Source: Anthonomus grandis grandis | Lineage: Eukaryota > Arthropoda > Insecta > Coleoptera > Curculionidae | Assembly (NCBI RefSeq): GCF_022605725.1 | Contig: NC_065546.1 | Span: 33,910,227-33,974,226, forward strand | Reading direction: 5' to 3' | DNA length: 64,000 nt | In this document: piece by piece, positions 38,843 through 50,800 of the stretch | Numbering within the stretch: the first letter of the stretch is position 1 | Layout of the letters: each line of letters starts with the position of its first letter | Program-made: the position numbers and the translations under genes | The notes under the pieces: model-generated | Database searches by the model: none | Seen by the model: only the letters and a program-made list of their open reading frames with translations | What the model was told of the DNA's origin: nothing

Positions 38843-41800
38843 GTACTAATATGTAATTTTGTTGGAATGTTTTTTTGTGTTATTTGATTAAATCTTTATA
38901 TATCCTACATTGGTTTAAATGAATTTTACCCTCTATTATTTTATATGCAACTTAAAAGTAACAAAATAGTGAATGTGCTTGGTATAGGGTCTCATCTACG
39001 ATATGGCATTTGCTTCTGGGGCTCCTGTCGCGAGACTCTTTTTTCAAACGGTTTTTATTCTCCAAAGACGAGCGGTTAGATTTATGTGTGAGTTAAATAG
39101 TTTTCAATCTTGCAAACCATTTTTTCAGTCAAAAAATATTAACACTGCTATCCTAACATTTTTGTAGAATATCTTGTTAGGATAGCAGTATGCAATTCTA
39201 CAAATATATTGTTTGATCCACTCTAATAATCCTAATCTTACTGTTGCTAATAACCCTAATCTTACAAGAAGTTCTCATGTTGTATCCTTGCCTACCTCAC
39301 TCAACATTAACAAAGAATTCCTTAATTTATTCCAGTTTAAAATTTTTTAACCATTTTCCTTCTTCACTTCAAAAAATTAAAGAGGAGAATAAATTTGTAG
39401 GGGAATTAAAGTACTTGGTGCTCGGGAAGGATTACTTTAGATTGTCAGAGTATTTAGAGGATAATTCTGCCGTCCTTGTTAAAAACACCGTATCTCCAAA
39501 AAAGTTACTTTTGAGAAAATGACGTTTGAAATTTTAGGCTTTTAATTCGAGTTATTTTGTAGTTTAAAAAGCTTTATAGCAATTATGTTGTCTGTAACTA
39601 TAAGTATTTTTAGTTATTCTATTCAAAATGACCAAAATTTTGTATATGGGATATGAATTTTTGAAATTATTCCAAAACATGTGATAGATACATGAATTTA
39701 TTCTTGTGTAATATGTTTTTATACTAGGCAAAAAAACTGTATGTTGACATATGGTTCGAGTCAGCATATTAAAAATGTAGTTTACTAGCTATAAAGACCG
39801 TATAGCGTAAATTTAGTATCTATTATTTTAAAAGACAAAAAAAATAATAATCTGGGATCTATTACAATATATAATAAAATAAAAGACAGTTTATGTAATT
39901 TTAAAGTTTTAATGTAGAAACAAAGTAGAAGTTAAACAAATGACTTAGGTTTGTTATATGAAATTATGTAGAAAAAAAATATGTGTTAAAAATATAAAAA
40001 TATCCACTAAATAATTAATTTTATTCATCTTCAATATTGTTAATTAGATCAACAGCATTGCTTTCAACCAGATTATTCCAAAAATGCAATTTTTGGCTTG
40101 GAATAATAAGGGATAAGTTGCTTAGAATCTTTTTTCTCTCAGACGAAATGCCTCGATTTGCCGTGTAACTTTTAGGGTCCTGAGCCAAAAAATTCTTTTT
40201 CTGAGGATAAATATAGTTCTTTGAAATCCGTTTCTTTAAAGCACTTTTTGTAAAATAACTGAGTGCATCCTCTCCTTACTTCTATCAAAACAATATCTTT
40301 TAGGAGTGGACGATCTTTATTAACTTTATTGAGCTGATAGTTAGTAGTGAAATTTGGCCAGTGTTTAAAATCAGCATAGGTTAACTCTTTAACATTCATA
40401 GAATTATTCTTTGTGCAATTTTGGACAACATTTTAAAAATCCTAAAAGTCGTAGACCTTGGGATTTTCTTTTAGGCCTTTTTCCACCAAATGATGAAAGC
40501 TATCTGCTGACATAAAGTATGTCCGGGCTCAAAATATTTAATGGTTATTTTTTGAGCGGTGGTGTAATTGGTATTAATTATATATACAAGATAACTTAAG
40601 AGCGACCAATTTTTATTTTGCCCGCTGCAATTGTCTGCCCATATGTAAATATTCTCTTTATCTCTTGCATATTTAGTAATAAAAATGTTGTAGCAGCTAA
40701 TTAAGTCTTCTTTTTTTTCTCCCAGCAATGGCTTCATGCCAAAGCCTTATTTTCTCGAGTTAGACTGCCAAGAGGAACAAAGGATTGATTAAAGGCAATT
40801 ATGCGAGGTGTAAATACAACTTGCTTGAACATATCTATTCTAGGAAGCATAATGACTTTTTGCATATCGGTAGAATAGAATATGCTATGTTCATTGTTAG
40901 TTTGTATTTTATCAGTACGATATTCCTCTCTAGTAAATTCAACTTTTTTTATGTGTTCTAGCCATCCAGAACAATTAGAACAATCGGTATTTTGTGATGC
41001 GTTTTCTTTATTGTGGCTAGAATTATGCAGAAAAAAAGATTCCCTTTTTTTCACACTCCTCGTGTCCCAATTTCGTAAATGATATTTTCATTACTTTTAC
41101 AACTGTTCTATACAGTTCTTATGATATTTTCATATTGGCGTGACATATTTTAAAATCTTGAAACATACTTGTAATTGTTATATCACTGGGCAAATATAGT
41201 TTATTTGGCGCATGTTCCCTTTTGTAGTGGGACACGCAGGGTGAATATTTTTTAATGTGATTTTGGATCATGTCACGATCGGCCTTTATACGTTTATATG
41301 AACCACGTTGATCTGACAAAGGACTGCCTATAATTGGCAAAATAGTATCATTATTGCCAGCGTATCCCAAAGTTGTCAAAAAAAAATCCTACAGATTTCT
41401 ACACGCACACCATCATCGCCTTTTAAGAAATACTTTTTTGTAAAGTGTTTTTTAATACTGTTACTTTTCGTTTTTGTTTTTTCTATGTAATGGTTTAAAA
41501 ACGCTTTCTGCTCCGTAAAATTTTTGGCCCAGTAACTATTATTAATTTTTAAACGAAGTGGTGCGCCAATTTTAATCAAACATTCCTTTTGCACTCGCAA
41601 CTTTTTTTAACAGCCTGTTTCTCCTTTTTTTGCTTGAAAAAGTCTTCCTTTTACCTTTATTCACTACATATTTTTTTCTTCTTCTTGCTTCTCCTTTCTT
41701 TGTATTAGAAGTATCCAATTCCATACAATCTTCGGCAGTAGCAAGTGACACACTTTCTAAAAAGAAAAAATAAGTTAATACATAATTATACAATGTTTGT

Positions 41801-44800
41801 GTAGTTTTAATAAAAAACGTATAAGTTAAGTGATAACCAGAGACCATTAGGGTATTTTTTTACCTGTTGTGTTGTTTTCAATATCAGAAGTCTGAAGAAT
41901 TTCTGAGTCAGCTTCAACATCCATAATTTCTGACCCTAGTCTTTCTAGCATCTCCAGCTCTTCTCGTTCCTGGAGATCACAGCGCTCATCGTCAACTAAA
42001 ACAATAAAAATATTATGATGTAGTTAAAAATATTTTTAAATGCCAAAGACAATTTTTAACAATTTCTAATTTAAAATTATTTTCATAAAACATATTGAAA
42101 CATATTGAAACATAATCAAACCTGTATTTATGTTTTTTTCTACCTGTTGTTTGGTCTTCATTTTATCTGTGACATAAAGAATTTCTGAATCAGCTTCTGT
42201 ATTCATCATTTCTGAACCCAGTGTCTGAGATCCCTCTAGCTCTTCTTCTTGAAGGTCACCGCGTTCCTCGCCATCTAAAAAAAGATAAAAAAATACGATG
42301 TATAAAATTTTACCTGGATCTAAGATCGCATCGCTTAGATCTGAGTATAAAAAATAAAAAAAGTGGTCTAAAGTCAATTAAAAATGATTTCTAATTGTCA
42401 TAAAACTATGTATAACAACTAAAACATATATGTATATGGATAAATATATATGTTTTTACCTTTTGTTTGCTTTTTATTATCTGGACCATGAATAATTTCT
42501 GGGTCGCCTTCAATACCCATAATATTTGGCCCTAATCTCTGTGATTTTTCTGTCTCTTCGTTATATTTTAAATCAAATTCGTTGCGTTCATTGTTGACTA
42601 AAATATAATAACCATGTTAAGATAAATTATTTTTCTTTTTGAGTAAATTATTAGGTAATTTTTTTTTCTTTAAGTCATAAATTGTACCTATTTAAAGGAG
42701 ATGTATTATGTATTTATTGTAGAACAAATAAATACTGCTAATGGAAAGATAATAAACACTAAAGTCCCTATTCGTTCTAAGATAAAATATATGTACCTAT
42801 TATACATAAATACATTTTTACAAAACGTTGGATATTAATGTACAAAAAGGGTTAAAAATAGTTACATAAAAAATAAGGTAAACATAAAAAATAAATTAAA
42901 ATAAATCAATTTACCTTGTTTTTTGTTTGATTGGGCTATATCCAAAATTTGACACATATCGTTCGTATCCAAGAAATTTACAATTTTTCTCTTACAAAAC
43001 TGTCCGTGATTAAGGGATGTAAGTTTTCATCCAAAATAATCATGTTTTCTGTTATTATCAAACTGTCATTTAAACTAGTTGAGTCGTTTAAACTATTTCT
43101 AGATTCTTGTCCTAATGGTCGATTATTTTCCAAGACTTGCAGTACCATCCTTTTTGCCCTTGATCCCATGTTAAAAAACCGCGAATCAATTTGCCGAAAA
43201 GAAAACAAAAAAACCTGTTAGTTGACCCAAAGAGATGTCGGGGTTGAATAAAACTATTACAATTACAATTATTACAAATTATTACAATTACAATAAAACT
43301 ATTAACAATCACGGCACATGCGGGACACCAAGGGGTACACGCCACCAAAAAGTCAATTCGCTACTTAATATAAACACCGTATTGGAAGTACGCTTTTGGC
43401 GGGAGCATACAAGTGCGAACATTACAAGATATAAAGACCGTATCTTTTATAGATACGGTCTTAATGTTAAGTAATATCGACATATTTTGAAGAGTTACGG
43501 TGTTTATGTTTAGGAAAAGTCTAGTCTTTTTAGCAAGTAACGCTTATCCTAAATATAAAAACGTGCAAAATGACTATTTAAAAAAAAAAATTTCTGTACT
43601 AAAATTTCAAAATTTTATTTTTTTTTAAATCCATAGATAAATGCCAAACCGCAGAATTCAAAAATACAAAAATCTCAATTTTGACAAAACTGCGAGATAC
43701 GGTCTTTTTCACTATGACGGCAGAATTTTAAGCTTTGACTTTTAAATATTTTATTTTTTGTAAAAATGTGTGCTTTTGTTTTATTTAGTGTAGTTTATAC
43801 CTAGTTTGTGCTTTGTTAGTAGCAATGTTATATGGTGAAATAATAAAGCTTTCTTTTAAATTAACCAACTTAGAAATTAGATGTAAGGCTTTGTACACAT
43901 TATTTTGTTAGTTACAAACTACTCTAGTAGCTACCACATCTATTACCTTGATAAATTAAATGTAGGTAATGTATTGATTTTAGAAGGACTTCAGCAAGAA
44001 CTTTTTGAAGGCATCATTAATGTCACATCATTGGTGTATTGCACTTTATCTTTCGTTAGTCATAGATCCGACTATCAAACTTCAGAAATGTTAAGCCCAT
44101 TAATAAAGGCTTACTTTTTGGAAATTAGACAATTCGATAATATTATTTACTTAAATGATGTAGCTTTAAGAATTCAATATCTTAATGAAATCAAACTTAA
44201 TAATTTAATGTCTTAGTGCTGCCTAAAAATGTAAGTTTCAAAGAACCTAAACATTGCAAGCAAATCCAAAGCATTTGGTATCGACAATCTTAATATAACA
44301 TTAATTCATATGTGCTGCCCTTTTATAAAACCTTTAATATTGCATATAATTAATAAATGCATTGAAAGCAGCTATTTTCCCAAATGTTGGAAAGAGGCCT
44401 TTGTGATGCCATTGCCAAAGGTAAATAATCCAACAGATTTTAATCAGTTTAGATCCATTAGTATTCTGCCTACATTTTCAAAAATTCTTGAAAGAATCTT
44501 AGACACTCAAATTCGAAATTTTTTAAATGCTAATGATATTTTGCCCCCTAAACAGTCTGGGTTTATAAAGAACTTCAGTTGTGCTTCAGCAATGGCGGAT
44601 GTTATTGATGACATCATAAGATCTAGGGATGATGGTATGATTTCTGCCCTTGTTCTATTGGACTATACGAAAGCCTTTGATTTTGTTAATCACGAAATTT
44701 TAAAGTCTATATTTCACTATATAGGTTTTTCTGATAAAGCTATTAATTTCATTAATTCTTATTTAAGTGGTAGGGTGCAGCGAGTCAAGATAGAGGAAAA

Positions 44801-47800
44801 TGTATCTGAACCCTTGGAAGTTGATAATGGCGTGCCTCAGGGTGGTATTTTAGGACCCTTATTTTTTATTATTTATACTTTTAAATTTTATTTTTATTTA
44901 AAAAACTGCCTTTACCATTTTTATGCCGACGATGCTCAGTTGTATTACTCTTTTCTGCCAGAAGATGCTAAAAATGCGGAAGCAAAAGTTAATCAACACT
45001 TACAAGCCATATGTGATATTGCTTCAAAACATTTTCTAAAATTAAATCCTTCTAAGTCGTCTGTAATGTTTATTGGTAATAAGCAAAAAATTAACCATAT
45101 TTTAAACAGCAACACTATTAATATTAAGATGGGTGATGCTAATATGCCTGTTGTAGATAATTGCAAAAGTTTGGGCTTAATAGTGGATAGTGATTTGCGA
45201 TTTCATCAACACATTTCTAATGTTCTAAAAAAAGGGTATTTTGCTTTAAAAATAATTTACTTGCATAGGCATTCTAAGTGAAGATAGGCTATAATGCTAG
45301 GCGTCTAAGTGAAGATATTAAAAAAATGTGTGACTCTTTAGTGCTGTCACAATGCAATTATTGCGATGTTGTTTACGGTTGGTGCCTAGACTATAATGAC
45401 AGGTGCCGATTGCAAAAGCTTCAGAACTCATGTATTCGCCTAATTTTTGCATACACAGACATAATGAAAGGCCTTTTAATGTTATGAGGGTCGAAAAGTT
45501 TTTAATCATTTGCCTATTAGTAAAAGCAACTAATTCATTATGGACTTTTAGAGGATTGCTGAAGAAATCACTTTTAAGCAAACTTTATAATAACTTGGAA
45601 GAGTTCTACCTGGACATCCTTGAGGATATTGTATAGTTTTATGGGTTCCTCTCTTGTTGTGAATGAAGCTAAAGTTTTATTTATATATGTTTTTTAATTA
45701 GTTTTATAGTTTATGATAAGCCTATTAGTTTAAATACATTGAAATTAGGATTTCTTTTATTAAAAACTTCTCTCCTTCGTCTTGCGCGTCTTCTTTGCTC
45801 GCCATAACCAAAAATCATTTAAATTCTTTGCCTAAGCGTGTATATCATAGTTACTAACAATAACGTACAAATTATTGTTATTGTTATTATTAAAGCAAGA
45901 AATTTTAACTGGTTAAATACCTAGTGACATTGACTGGTAGGAAAGTTCACTAAATAATATCTTAAATTTCGGATCATATAATCAAACTGTATGGAAACGA
46001 ACTCCATTGCAAAGGAAAATAAACAAAAAAGAAAAAAAAATGTTTATCTTTCATGACCAAAAGAATTCATAGGATTTATAAACACTTTCAATGATAAATG
46101 CACCTGTTCTCTTAATGGTCATGTCAAAAAACAGTAAGTCAATAGGTTAGTAAAATAATCTATTGATTTATTAAAACAATTTACTAACCTAAAAAGATAT
46201 GTTCCAATACAAATCTTAGCTTTACCGTAATTATAACACTTACAGGAATAATGTCTAATACTAAATAATTTACAAGGTTTAAATAACCCTAACTTGGCAA
46301 CGCAGCACTCAAATTTAAAAAATAAGATGCCAAAATGTAGAGAATAAAAAGTTCTTTCAAATGAGATACCACTCAATGCCTATTGCCATTTAAGATTTTC
46401 AAGAGGGAGGTTCTGGGGGATAGGGGATTGAAAGATGCCAAGTGATTTCTTTCTTTTTTTCCAGATTTTGATATTTTATTCTGTTTTAGTATTTCATAAT
46501 TGGCTTTATAACTTAAATCATATCTATGTTTTACCACTACTTTGTATATTTTATAATTTACTACTTTATTGAGGTATAATTATTTTCATTCATCTTGTTA
46601 AGCTATATTTTGAGTATCAGTGCATATATCATGGTTTGTTATCAAAAATGTGAATTTTTTTTTAAACAATAAAGCCTTTTTTGACTTTGACGAAAAGATG
46701 TAGCATTTACCAAATATAAAAACATGTACAAAATGGCATTGGGAATCCTTTAAGCAATTTAAAAATCAAACTACTATCGCTATAGTTATGGAAAAAAAGA
46801 GATGTTTTGAATTTACAATTCATATAATAATACACATTTGCAGTAAAAAATATATATATAAATTATATTCCTGTGACATTTAACAATCAGCAAAACCTAA
46901 AGCACCAGATCAACTACAATAGCTCTCTCGCTGGTAAATTAGCTCCCTACTGCACTTAAAATTATTTCCACCAAGATTGCATATCATGCTACTGGGATAT
47001 GGAGTTGTCTTCTGCGGTGATAGGTGGGAGGCCAGCAGAATATTTATCCTCTAAAAATGTTGCATCAGAAATATGTTATACAATCTTAAAAAAATAGAAA
47101 CTTGCAGGAAAAAATCTAAAGGCAATGAAATTTTAACACTTCTATCAATTTATATTCTGGAAACTTGCATTTTCATCAATAAAAATCCTTATCTCTTTCT
47201 AGAGTGAGGCAGAATACATTGTCATAACACTAGATTTAAACATGATTTGAAAAATATTAAGTCCAATTTTAGTTTCATTCAAAAAATGTTCAGTTTAACC
47301 TCATAAAAATTTCCAAAGAGCAACCTTTAGTAGTATGGTCCCTGGAAAACAAAAAATTTAAAAAAAATCTAAAATCACTTCTTTAGGAAAACCATTGTTA
47401 TTCAATTGAAGAATATTTAACTGATGATAGTTTACTAGGCATTAGCAGGTCAAGTTTGAATTAATGCAGCTTCTTCCATCTCTGTGGTATCTTTTATAAG
47501 TGTATTGTGCATGTATGTATGTAAAATTGCTATTAGCCTTACCTATTTTTTATATATTAATAGACTGTTTTATCTTTTATATAATGTCTTTTTAACCCCT
47601 TTATGTTACATAGATAAGCACTAGCTTTTTTTACCTCCTACAAACTTATTTTGGGTTTTTTATATACAGGGTGTTTCCTAACTACGGTACGAAACTATAC
47701 AGGGTGAATCGTTAGGTCGTTTTATGAAAAAAAGTTCCTATGAACGTATGTCGGGAGTTGCTTTGTTTCTGAGATACAGGGCGATGAAGGTTCAAAAAAA

Positions 47801-50800
47801 TAACGGTATTTTAAAAATACTATAACTATCCCTAAACCGATTTGGTTGAAATTTGGTGCAGTTATTTGAAGTTATAAGACGCTTATTTAGCTGTAACTAG
47901 ATTGAAATTATTAAGTCCAGTGGCGTGTCAGTGGGCACCACATGCTTATTGTTGAGAAAAAAACAAGGCCAATAATTGTTTTGCAGCTTTTTATTTATTT
48001 TTGTATTTAAGCAACTAAAAATACAACTTGTTCTTATCTTATTATCTTCATATCTGGCTTTGTTTTCGAGAAAAAATTTTTTAAGTATCTTTAACTCATT
48101 CTAAAAATTATCCATTGACGACAACATGAAATAAAAACCAATTAATTCGATAAACAATTTCAACCTTAAAGTACATGAGCAAAATGTCCACCCTCCAATG
48201 CACGACTTTTTGGTCTCTTGTGTCTTGTTTACTATGATAATAAACATTCAACTTCTACGATTTTTATTATCAGATTTTTGAAATACAACAAAATAACAAA
48301 TACATTGCTTCTTATGACAAATAATTGGCAAGTCCATTCAAGTACCTCCTTTGTACCTACCCGCTTTGGAGACCAGCTGACAGTGATAGAATTGCTATAA
48401 GTAAAATTCAGCTGTCAATTAGCAGTGATTCATTACTTCATCATGAATAATTTTACTAACCATGAAATGACCGACATGCACTTTATTTATGGATTAGGAA
48501 ATGGAAATGCGGAAGAAGCACGAAGAATTTACCAGGACAGATATCCTAACAGAGTAATTCCATGTGCAAAAACATTTAGAAAACTACATGCAACATTATG
48601 TGAAACTGGGAGTTTTAATAAAAATATGGGTGGTGGAAGACCAGAAACTATAACAACGCCTGAACTGGAAGAAGCTATACTTGATGCGATAGCAGAAGAT
48701 CCTTCCAATAGTATCAGGAAGATTGCATTGCAGTTTGAAGTCAGTTCAAAAACCGTTTGGAAAGTTCTAAAAAGAAACCTTTTGCATCCATATCACATAC
48801 AGCGTATACAAGCTCTACTGCCGCGGGATTTTCATCCAAGATGAATGTTTTGCAGGTGGTTGATTCATATGATGGCACACAATAATAATTTCCTACCACA
48901 TGGGCGGAGTTAGGGGGGGGGCTTGGGGGGGCTTAGCCCCCTTTAAAGTGAAATTAGCCCCCCCCCCCCAAAAAATTGTTCAAAACGTAAAAAAACAGAA
49001 AGTATAAGACTTAAAGAATATGTGGTTGAAGCTTCCACTTCCGCAGTACACGAAGAAACGTTCTTAAATTCACCTTTGATAAAAAATGAGGCACAAAAGT
49101 TTTGGCTAATTTCAATTTATTATAGGTCTCTCGACAATATAATAAATCATCTAAAAATAAGATTTTCTTCCGAAAGTCAGAAATTAGCTAAATCTGTCTT
49201 CAATTTTTTGCAGATGGATTTTGATGGTAGTTTGGCATTCATTAAGTTGTATGGAGATACCTTTTTAATCGATAAGGAGCTATTAAAAGCTGAAATGACC
49301 GTTATTGGGAATTGCATAAATAAAAGCCAGAGCCACAACATTACCATTTCTGATATTAAAGATGTATTAAGAAAAGAGACTTTTCCAAATGCATATACCC
49401 TTATGCAAATAGCATTAGTTTTGCCAATTTCTTCAGCGTCCTGCGAACACTCTTTCTCAACAATGAGAAGAATTAAAAATTGGTTTAGGTCAACGATGGG
49501 TCAGGATCGATTTAGTTCTTTAGCACTAACCACTCTTAGTATTGAAAGTGGTTTAACAAAGTCATTGTCGCCAGATGAAATTTTAAAAGAGTTTTTAAAA
49601 AAAGGAAATCGCAAACTTTTATTAGAGTAGTTGTAAGATAATTTTATTGGATTTCATTTTATTTAAGGACATTTTAAATAAATTTTGCTTTTACTATTTT
49701 TGAAGAATTATTGCGTTTTATTAAAATGATATTGGTTTTGAAGGTGGCAGACAATGGAGAAGTAATATCTAATTGTCGGATTTGCATTGTCTTAATGAAT
49801 TTAAACAAAGTTAAACACGACGTTTTGGTTGGTAAGTATCTCCAAGCGTTACCAAGTGTAAACTGCTAGTTTACACTTAATATAACATTTTAATATAATA
49901 ATGGTTGGAGATACTTACCAACCGAAACGTCGTGTTTAACTTTGTCTAAATTAATTAAGTCCGACAATTAGATAATAAAATGATATTATTTTGAACTTTG
50001 AAATTTTTCTTGAAAGTTTAAATTTTTTTTAAAAACTAGCGACTTTTGACTTTTGTTGTGTATGCAATATACTCCAATACATATACAGAATGGTTCATAC
50101 ATTATGGGTATTGTAATAAAATTTTTTTCACGTTTTTCTTAGATGAAACCTAATATGAAAATAAAAGTAAAACAAATTCATGATATTATGTAGGTATATA
50201 GGACAGCAAATTAGAATAGAAGCCGTTTAAGACTATTCTTTTTTTTTTAATAATTTTAACGGCTTATAAGTAAAAATGAAGGTGCCCACCAAAAAATTTG
50301 TTACCTCCGGCGGCGCCTGCGGCGGACTTTTCTTTGATGGCCACCCCCTCACCTCTTCGTGTAACTCTGCCCCTGGATAGGGGCTTTAGCCCCCCCATTT
50401 TTGAGGCTCTAACTTCGCCCATGCCTACCAAATATTTTATTTACGGACGAGGCAAATTTTTCAAGAGATGCTATTATGAACTTCCACAATGATCATTTTT
50501 GGGCCGACGAAAATCCCCACGTTATTAGAGAAACTCATTTTCAGCAACAATTTTCGCTGAACGTTTGGATAGGAATTATTGGTGACTACCTAATTGGCCC
50601 ATTTTTTTTACCGGCAAGATTAACAGGTGAATCCTACACGGATTTCTTGCAACACCATTTATCCACTTTATTAAAAGAAGTACCCCTACAAGTAAGAGTC
50701 CACATGTTGACGAGTTGAGTTTATGCACGACGGGGCTCCAGCTCATTTCAGTGTTCTTGCTCGTCAGCATCTCGGCGTCATCTACCCTAATTGCTGGATT

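Larger units (their letters stand above)
38975..43850 (+). mobile_element. LINE 3' fragment split by DUF7869-type transposon copy 2
   Basis: Left part 38975-39462: 'HLRYGICFWGSC' and 'NSFQSCKPFFQ', then 'SSLKFFNHFPSSLQKIKEEN' and 'KDYFRLSEYLEDN'. This corresponds to the C-terminal end of the LINE family at 3208-5165. After the transposon, 43728-43850 looks like its 3' UTR with AATAAAGC. It carries frameshifts and stops, plus a small inverted repeat at about 39144-39187. Confidence 0.6.
48899..50423 (+). mobile_element. Internally deleted hAT transposon inside mariner C
   Basis: The ends CATGGGCGGAGTTAG (48899) and CTAACTTCGCCCATG (50423) are inverted. CCTACCA flanks both sides (48892-48898, 50424-50430), consistent with the 7-8 bp duplication of hAT elements. 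The reading frame of the mariner resumes across it. G-rich and C-rich runs lie at both ends. Only the C-terminal third of the transposase remains. Confidence 0.85.

Noticed and set aside
43905..44216. 103-codon plus-strand open frame
   Set aside because: No motif, no start context, and it lies directly before a LINE RT; it could be linker remnant or chance.
48898..48975. G/C runs as a G-quadruplex regulatory element
   Set aside because: They belong to the terminal region of the hAT element; no reason to infer a host function.
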